Source: Micrasema longulum
Taxonomy: Eukaryota; Arthropoda; Insecta; Trichoptera; Brachycentridae
DNA length: 64,000 nucleotides
Reading direction: 5' to 3'
NCBI GenBank assembly: GCA_022494885.1
Contig: JAGVSM010003818.1
Coordinates: 248,001-312,000 of the forward strand
The notes below the pieces were generated by a model that saw only the letters and a program-made list of their open reading frames with translations, was not told where the DNA came from and ran no database searches. This document shows, in pieces, positions 56,750 to 64,000 of the stretch (the stretch's first letter is position 1; each line of letters opens with the position of its first letter). The position numbers and the translations under genes were made by a program.

Positions 56750-56839
56750 ATGGCTAATACTAGAAAAGTGTGTGAACTTTTTGTGGCGTTGTTTTACCTG
56801 AGTTGTGCTGTGCCAGTGCTCGGGATTACAGGATTTAGG
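56750..56839 (+). CDS. First coding exon of an unidentified secreted or membrane protein (signal peptide)
   Basis: The ATG sits in a strong insect context (gacaaaATGG). The exon encodes 30 residues. It starts MANTRK, continues with a hydrophobic core of about 15 residues (LFVALFYLSCAVPVL), then G-I-T-G-F-R. This has the n-, h- and c-region layout of a secretory signal peptide, with likely cleavage near Val-Leu-Gly. A good donor (AGG|GTGAGA at 56840) follows in phase 0; without splicing the frame stops at about 56880. A pyrimidine-rich acceptor-like stretch (tttttgtacag) ends at 56740, so the ATG may lie in a second exon behind a 5' UTR intron. No later exon could be recognised in the following 7 kb. 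Short signal-peptide exons followed by huge introns are common in cell-surface Ig-type insect genes such as the beaten-path family, but the 30 residues do not identify a family. Confidence 0.6.
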
Positions 56840-56880
56840 GTGAGATTTTTTTATTTACAGTGCTTTTCGATATTCGAATA

Positions 56881-57420
56881 AATAGTGTAGGAATAAAATT
56901 TAGTATAGTTGTATTTTTTATTTAATGTTTTACATTATTTCATCAAATTTTAAAACAGTATTACATAGTAATATAAAATAATAGTAAATAAATCAAAATA
57001 GGAAATCGATGATAGAAATATAACGCGGATAGTTGGTTTCAAAAGATATAAGTAAATTTATGAACTTTTAATAGAAAAAAAAAAAAAAATTTTAATTAAA
57101 AAAAATAAGAACATTTTTTAAAGTTTTAAAAAAATAAATTGTACACAGTAACAAATGGTCTAAAAACTTATCTACCCTAACTTTCTTGGACGAGAAAATA
57201 ACATTATACAATACTAGGTTAAATAACTTTTATTTTATTGGTTGGTTGGAAGAAATTGTCATTTGGAAATAAGCCCGCCAATGTACAAATAACATTATGT
57301 ACAAAAAGTTAAATAAATAAATATGATTAATAATAGTATTTTAATAATAAAATTATTTTGTTTTTTCAATACTACTATATTTCACTATTATTGAATTCAA
57401 TGATACTATTATTTTGTATA
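56881..57420. other. AT-rich start of first intron, nothing recognised
   Basis: No signal seen. Confidence 0.35.
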
Positions 57421-58744
57421 TTTGTTTATGGGGCTATGTATATCGTGTGAGCTCGCCAATATATGACAGTAAAAAATTTATTGTCTTTGAATTTCCTAGA
57501 GTTTTAACCATCGAAAAAAAAAGAAGATTGCAAATCAAATCAACAGACAATGGAAATTTGATGTGTATTATTTTAATAGATTGTTTATAACAGAAAAATA
57601 CATAGGGAAATATGCATTTTTATTTTTTGTAATAAAAACAGTCTAGTAAATTCGAATAAATAAAAATACGCTTTATATTAACAATATTAATTCAAATGCA
57701 AAAATAACATTGAATACTTGAAAAATAAATATTACTGAGTGTTACAAACATAATTTCAAAAACGGATAGCGATTAAAAGTAAAAACTATCTTTAGTTTAA
57801 TTCTTATAGCGATAAATACAAAACAGGAGTTATACAAATACAAAAATAATATTGTAACTAGGCGGCTACCTACTCGGTTAAATTTCGAAACACCACGCAA
57901 TTTCTTATCTCGGCTACGCTATGTAAAATGAAAAAAATAAATTAAATTAATAATTTCATCACGTCATGAAGTCGCCCCTGGGTAGCGCCTGCTAACGTCA
58001 ATCAACAAAAACATCCTCGTTTTAATTACAATATTTCGGCTACGCCATAAATCTCTTTTTTTAATAATTTCTCACGTCACAAAGTCGCCCCTGGGTAGCG
58101 CCTGCTAACGTCAATCAACAAAAACATCCTCGTTTTAATTACAATATTTCGGCTACGCCATAAATCTCTTTTTTTAAATAATTTGTCACGTCACAAAGTC
58201 GCCCCTGGGTAGCGCCTGCTAACGTCAATCAACAAAAACATCCTCGTTTTAATAACAATATTTCGGCTACGCCATGAATCTCTTTTTTAAAATAATTTCT
58301 CACGTCACAAAGTCGTCCCTGGGTAGCGCCTGCTAACGTCAATCAATAAAAACATCCTCGTTTTTATAACAGTATTTCGGCTACGCCATGATTTCTTATA
58401 AAAAATGTCAAAACGTCACAAAGCCACTCTTTGAGTGTCGCTACTGACATCATTTACAAAAACATAATTATTTGTGCTTTTTTCAGGTACGCAACATTTT
58501 TTTTAAATGCACCTACCTAACCGATAAAATACTATTAGTAATTAAACCAAGGTGGGCTTTAAAGTTCCGTATGGCCAAATAATATTATTTATTATTAGAA
58601 TATTATTGACATGTAGTTCAAACATTGCTGCATTCACGTTGCTTTACTTCTGAGAGCTCAACTGCTATGTTTTTCTATGGTTATGTTAATGTCATCTGTC
58701 ATGTATTGGCGAGCTCACAGGCTATACATACGCCTTGTTTATGT
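57421..58744. mobile_element. Element with inverted ends and an internal tandem array
   Basis: The left end (57421-57469) and right end (58696-58744) are inverted repeats of about 48 bp (gtgagctcgccaatatatga against the complement of tcatgtattggcgagctcac). They enclose about 1.3 kb without coding potential that includes the 114-bp array. A target duplication was not found by eye. Confidence 0.55.
57885..58455. repeat. Tandem array of about five units of about 114 bp
   Basis: Unit starts at the motif cggctacg: 57911 (variant, 126 bp to the next), 58037, 58150, 58264 and 58378 (last, diverged). Each unit carries tcgcccctgggtagcgcctg, then ctaacgtcaatcaa, then aacatcctcgttttaat. The inner units are almost identical; the outer two are diverged, a common pattern for local amplification. 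Confidence 0.9.
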
Positions 58745-59090
58745 ATGAATCTGAATTTATATAATTTATATTTTAATATTTTTATCTTTTTTTTTTAATG
58801 TTTTATTCTTTGGAATTTTGTTCTTTATTATATTTCCCCTGTTTTTCTGGATTGTTATTCTATTTTATCACATGTCATTATAATTTAATCTGATGAATTT
58901 TACCATGTATTTTTTATTGTTAATTATTAAAGTTTGACACGGGCACAGCCTAAAAAGCCTGAATAAGTTCATTAATATTTAAAAGAGTGTAATTTTGAAT
59001 AAATAAATAAATGAATGAAATGTAATGTAAACATTAAATAAATATAATACACATAAAATAATTGGTATTGTTTTTCTCAGAACTATTGGG

Positions 59091-59526
59091 TAATTGAGGG
59101 CATTGGAAGCAAAAATAGCAAACTCCCGTTTTGGTGTTTTCGAGAAAAATAACAAAAACTTCTCCACTTATTCCAAAGAGAGTCTTCGTGTTAGATATGT
59201 TATTTTAACTGAACTTAAACATTAAGATACTAATAAATTAGCTTCAATCGAAACATGAATTCAAAAACCTTTCTTAATATTTGTATGGCACGGCCATTTT
59301 GAAAATTTAAATCTCAAGCTTGTCGTTGGTCGAATAAAATGGCTGATGGATATTGCTATGTTTGCTTAACACTATTTTCAAACCACCAGAAGTATGCTTT
59401 TAAGCTACATTTGCAACTCAACTCATGATTTTTATAAAAATAAAGTTGATAAACTACAGAATGACATCATAACAAAAAAGATTTTTTTTTGGAGGTTGCT
59501 ATCTTTGCTTCCAATGCCCTCAATTA
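59091..59526. mobile_element. MITE with about 35-bp terminal inverted repeats
   Basis: The left end reads aattgagggcattggaagca then aaaatagcaaactcc; the right end is its complement (tgctatctttgcttccaatg then ccctcaatt). It is 436 bp long. The open frame across it has no homology. Confidence 0.65.
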
Positions 59527-60820
59527 TGTGTTTAGTTGACTAGTAAATTAGGCTGACATTATAAAAATGTTAACTTGTTTATGTGGGAGGGTGATAATGT
59601 ATTATAATACATAGATTTTTTTTTTAATTACATCTATTTATCAATCGAGTATTGGAAAAATATGATATTTGTTCGTTTGTTTAACGGTTTTGGGAAAAGG
59701 GATCCGTATTTTTTTTTTTTTTTAATTCACTTTTTTTTTTTTTGTTTTCAATTTGTATTTTTTTTTCTAAATATGACACTTTACCATGAAGAAAAACATC
59801 CTAAAATAACGAATCATTCATTTAGTTTTATAATCCGTTAATTTAATAGAATGTTAAATTACATATTGTATTTCAAACGAGGGACTTTTTGTTTTAAATC
59901 ACCTGTAATTGGAAAGTATTTCCTCGTGAAGAGAAATACGGCAAATCCACGAATCAACCTACAATGGCGTTTGTATATTATACTGAATTCAGTAGCAGAA
60001 GTTAACACACCACTGGCTAATGGGATACTAATTGGATTTCTTTGTTTCATTCCATTTTATTTTTATAAAAGCAGAGACTCAATAATCTGTAAAACAATGA
60101 TAAGATTGTCCGTGTTACGCTTTCAAAGCAAAATAATATTTTCTTATAAAGACATGAATAGTTACCACAGAAAAACTGTTAACATGTTAAGTCAATTCAA
60201 TTACTCTTAAATGACCTTTTACTTATCTACTTTGTTGTGTCAATCAAAATTTCCGCGTGCACAAAATTTAGGGAAAAATTACATACCATAGAGTTATAAT
60301 ATACCAGAAGGCGCGTAGAATCAAGTTCGTAAGCATCGTACTGAGTCCCCCTCTACCCGACGCTACGCGCATGCGTGAAGTGGACCCTTAATGTTGCCAG
60401 ACCGTGGACAATTTACACAAATATTAAATATTTTTTTGTTTCTTAAAACAAACAATATTTTACTGACTGGACTGTAAAAAAAACAGGTACTTTTATTGGG
60501 CAAACGTGAAAAAAACATCAAATAATAGTTTTGTAATTAAGTAAATTAATACCGTTTAATATTGTACGAAGGCTTATTAAAATAAAACCGGGTAAAAAAT
60601 TCGACTACCCTGGCAATACTAACAAAATGTCAACTTAATTTTATTTCTAATAACAATCTAACAAATGGTAAAACAATCAAATAATTAAATAGTATTATTT
60701 GTGAATTCGCTTGCACATTAAATGTGATCCTATCGTATTCCATTTTAATCCCAGCAGTATTTTGACACTTTTAAATGACACAACACGGCATAATTGAATT
60801 TAAATCAGCAGTTGCATACT
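59527..60820. other. Intron, no exon recognised
   Basis: The 119-codon frame at 59851-60210 looks like chance. A GC-richer patch at 60300-60400 carries no readable protein. Confidence 0.35.
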
Positions 60821-61066
60821 AAAGCTAGGGTTTCCTAGGACAGCGGTGCCCGTATTTTAACGGCCGTAGTGAACGGTGATGCAGTAGACAGCCGTCGTAA
60901 CGTCGACTAGAGAGTGGTTTCCTATGAAAACGGTGTTAAATGGTGTTGATAACACCATTTTCCTAGAAAACCACACTCTAGTCACCGTTACGACGGTTGT
61001 CCACTGCATCACCGTTCACTACGGCCGTTAAAATACGGGCACCATGTCCTAGGAAACCCTAGCTTT
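60821..61066. mobile_element. Near-perfect 246-bp palindromic element
   Basis: aaagctagggtttcctagga at the left is mirrored exactly at the right end (tcctaggaaaccctagcttt). The arms of about 115 bp pair almost fully around a centre near 60945 (ggtgttgataacacc). It is markedly GC-richer than its flanks. There is no coding capacity. No target duplication is evident. Confidence 0.75.
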
Positions 61067-61616
61067 CAAGGACGTCTACAGAGTAATTTATAATGACCAA
61101 AACGTAAACTACTAATTAATGAGTAATTTAGTCGGCTTCAGTAAGGTGCGCGTAAGGAGGTTTCTGGAATATTATAATTCTATGTCACATACATTATTTT
61201 CAGTGTAGTTAACTCGTAAATTGATCTTAAATTCCAAATGTCTTATGTTTTTATTTTAAGTTTTCTTATTTAAGTTTAATGAACTCTTCTTACCCTTTTT
61301 CAACCACGTAAATTACAAATAGTTTCTTTATAATAATGACATATTTCGATAACTACGCTTCGATCAAAATCAACACGCTCTAATGTAAAAATATAACAAT
61401 AATAAACATGACTAGAAAAATGTATGATTTTTTAAAATTAAAATCCTTATTAGCATAGATAAACAATACACTCAGTAAAAAAATGGAACTTTTAATGTTG
61501 AACTTGCCAAAAAAGAGTCTGGCTCTTGTGTTTGGCAATGATCAATACCTAAATGCACTGCACATGCCTCACTGCCGCTGCCTGCATTAATAGCAACATA
61601 AAAAAATTAATAAACT
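61067..61616. other. Intron, nothing recognised
   Basis: No signal seen. Confidence 0.35.
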
Positions 61617-61860
61617 CATCACATACCTTTTGGAACCCAGTGGTACCTAGGGCACCGCATTGGTAAACCAAATGCAGTGTAGGTATTTCGAGAATCTGTA
61701 ACATGAAAGTAAACCGACCAGTTTTACGTTTTAGGTGTCAGTCCAGAACAAAGAAATATTACAGTTAAAACAACCCTTGAAGTAAATATTTCAGCCAGCA
61801 ATCGAACCCAAGACCTAATTAATGGTAGACAAATGCGGACACAACGGATTTTTCTCCACT
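61617..61860 (-). repeat. tRNA-derived SINE, family A, minus strand
   Basis: The body (ggtacctagggcaccgcatt, then ggtaaaccaaatgcagtgta, then gtcagtccagaacaaag) is followed by agccagcaatcgaacccaag, the complement of the head with B-box-like GGTTCGATTGC. Confidence 0.75.
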
Positions 61861-62885
61861 CGATTTCATTATTTAGGATTTTTACTTAAAAACGGCCACT
61901 GGTCCAGGGTTCTGTTTCTGTTTCTATTTCACATACAGAACTGTTTTATTCATCCGCCTGTACACTTAAAAAACTAAAGAGCTTTAGAAAATAAGTACCA
62001 TTACATCAGTTAAATTTCAATACTATTAAGTTAGTCACGGAGTAAACAAGAATTACCTACGCAACCAGCATTTATAGTTTATTATAATTTTTAAGTTATT
62101 GTAAAATTCACCAGAATGTCATTCTCATTGCAATCAACAATTTTATTTTATTTTATCGATTATGTAACATGCATCGTTAAAGAATAAGTTCTCTTATAAA
62201 GGACACCAATTTCAGCCGTCGAATTGCACAATTCAGATATCTACGTTCAGAAATGCACCCAAATAATTCATTTATGTAATTTACACAAACATTAAACAAT
62301 TGACTGATTTGATACGTAACAACAATTTAAATTACCAATCACGCATTACGAATATTACACGAGAACCCATTTTGGTTATTTCACCAATGAGACGTTTTTA
62401 TAATACCAATTGGGTGTAAATATGCCGATTACGCCGGCAAATCGATTCGCCATGGTTGCCGTCAGACGATTATTTGTGTCTCGAATATTTATCAGCAGAG
62501 AGTAAAGAATTGTTTGAGAGTAGCTAAGCTACCTGGCTACCCAACTGGGTATATACGTGGCGTGCTTCGGATTTTCGCTTTCTTCACCCATTAATACCTT
62601 TTTACTGAATCAATGAGTTTTTTTGAGGCACGCAAACTGCAAAAACTACAATGCGATTATTAGAATACCGAAATGATGCTGTTTGATATGCATGCGTTAT
62701 GGAGATTACATTGATCAAACAGCCCAGCGAGCATTACATTATTCATATATTTTTTCAGTTACCGAGTGATAAAAGTAAACCGATATTAAGCTTGCCAAAT
62801 CAGAAAAAAAGTAATGGGAAAACATACGAAAAGTGAATAATTCATTGCAAATCCTTCGTCTTACTTTTTAGACAACAATTACTTG
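61861..62885. other. Intron, nothing recognised
   Basis: 62400-62600 is slightly GC-richer, without coding signal. Confidence 0.35.
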
Positions 62886-63365
62886 AGTATGTCCAAATAT
62901 TTTTAGACAGGCTGGATTAACTCCGTTGAGAGTTATTTCGATTTAAATTTCTTCCAACAGAGAGCGAAAACAGTCTTGAGAAGGCAATATGGAAGTCTAG
63001 ACATTTACAGGGGCTATGACCTGTCATTGGATGGTTCCAGTGGCCACATTACTTAAACTAACTGGTATAAGAAGTAAAATAGTTATAAATATTTTTTTAA
63101 GCGTTGCCTATTCCGTGAATTGGTTCAGCCAAATGAATCTCACCCACATGATAAAGGTTTCAGCTCTTTTAATTCACAAAAGTCAACAAATGGAAGACTT
63201 GAGGAAATTTAGATGTTTAAACATGGGCAAAATGGTGAATGTTACATAGCGTGTAAAGTGGCCACATAAACCAGCCAAGACAGGTCATAAACCCTGTAAA
63301 TGCCTAGACTTATAAAATATTTTCCTTCTCAGAAATGTTTTTCCTCTATGTTGCAACAAATTTAA
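62886..63365. mobile_element. Foldback family copy with foreign loop
   Basis: It starts agtatgtccaaatattttta. The left arm (tggaagtctagacatttaca, then ctatgacctgtcattgga) and right arm (ccagccaagacaggtcataa, then ccctgtaaatgcctagac, then tatgttgcaacaaattt) mirror each other. The loop 63050-63190 is unlike that of the other copies. Confidence 0.7.
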
Positions 63366-64000
63366 ATACTTTTTAGAGTTGTAAAATTGAATTTTCTATG
63401 TACACATAATACAAAACAGTTCGCAATATTAATAGTAGGTAATTAAATAACTAAAAAATATTATGTATTTTTTAAAACAAAAATAACTTGGAAATAAAGC
63501 AAAAAAATATTTTCTATAATTTATTACCCGCGGTTGATGTTCCAATTTTTTACATGTGGCATAACGAAGTTGCATTATTTTTTTAATGAAATAAAAATCT
63601 GTAATTATAATTTTATAATAAAGCGACGCAAAGTGTTAAAACATGTAAAAAGATTTTATTTGTTTAAACACCACAAAACCCATTTACTTATTAAAAAAAT
63701 TGTAAGAGCTCAAACGGGAAAAGAGAAATGAAGCATGCCTTAAGGGGAAACGCGGTCTGATTTTCCTCCAAACAAACGTATTCCCGTATTTTTTCCCAGG
63801 ACAACAGTGATTTTTTTACACACTGTATATATTTAGTATTGGCGTGTTTCCGTTGTTTTGCTTTTCTGATTAATAGTTTCTTGTGGGAGCTAGGACAATT
63901 AAAAACCCCATAAAAGCCCACAATTTTATCTGCCGTCTTTGAACGTATGGTTTACAAATATGACAAATCGTTTTGAAAAACGGAACATGTAAAAAAAAAA
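63366..64000. other. AT-rich end of window, nothing recognised
   Basis: Short frames on both strands at 63534-63921 show no homology. Confidence 0.35.

Noticed and set aside
57885..58455. CRISPR-like array
   Set aside because: The units are contiguous 114-bp tandem repeats without unique spacers, in a eukaryotic genome.
59851..60210. 119-codon plus frame
   Set aside because: No homology, AT-driven composition, overlapping antisense frame and no splice context tying it to the signal-peptide exon.

Overview
This is a eukaryotic window from an AT-rich, repeat-laden genome, most likely an insect and probably a moth or butterfly. The reasons are consensus GT-AG exons separated by very large introns, an arthropod DYRK-type kinase gene, and a repeat fauna typical of Lepidoptera (tRNA-derived SINEs, RTE and Jockey/CR1-like LINE tails, Penelope-like elements, mariner, foldback MITEs). 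The order is an inference; no marker gene in the window proves it. Only three coding exons can be supported. Nearly all other open frames are chance or transposon-derived.

Left part (1-30.7 kb): the last two coding exons of a DYRK-family protein kinase on the + strand. The penultimate exon is 4522-4651 and the last is 27979-28321, separated by a 23.3 kb intron; upstream exons lie before position 1. The intron is crowded with SINEs (three families), an RTE LINE fragment with a SINE nested in it, a foldback MITE, a degenerate TIR transposon (20.06-22.32 kb) and several Penelope-like (PLE) fragments. The PLE fragments at 10.9, 14.1-14.7, 15.5-15.8 and about 16.0 kb carry hammerhead-ribozyme-like motifs, two of the sites in a head-to-head (inverted) layout. 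This is the most interesting system seen. The 3' flank of the kinase stays GC-rich to about 28.9 kb and contains two unexpected repeats.

Middle part (30.7-56.4 kb): intergenic or undetermined DNA with no supported host exon. It holds many decayed LINE 3' ends (32.8, 36.1, 38.3, 44.6-45.2, 46.2, 47.9, 49.0 and 53.5 kb), SINEs, a mariner C-terminal fragment (43.0-43.3 kb), several copies of one foldback family, and a pair of foldback elements at 55.1-56.1 kb.

Right part (56.4-64 kb): a probable promoter and first coding exon (56750-56839) of a second + strand gene. The exon encodes a signal peptide and ends at a splice donor; the rest of the gene lies beyond the window or is not recognised. 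Its first intron contains a 1.3 kb element with inverted ends and an internal array of about five 114-bp repeats, a 435-bp MITE, a near-perfect 246-bp palindrome, a SINE and another foldback copy.
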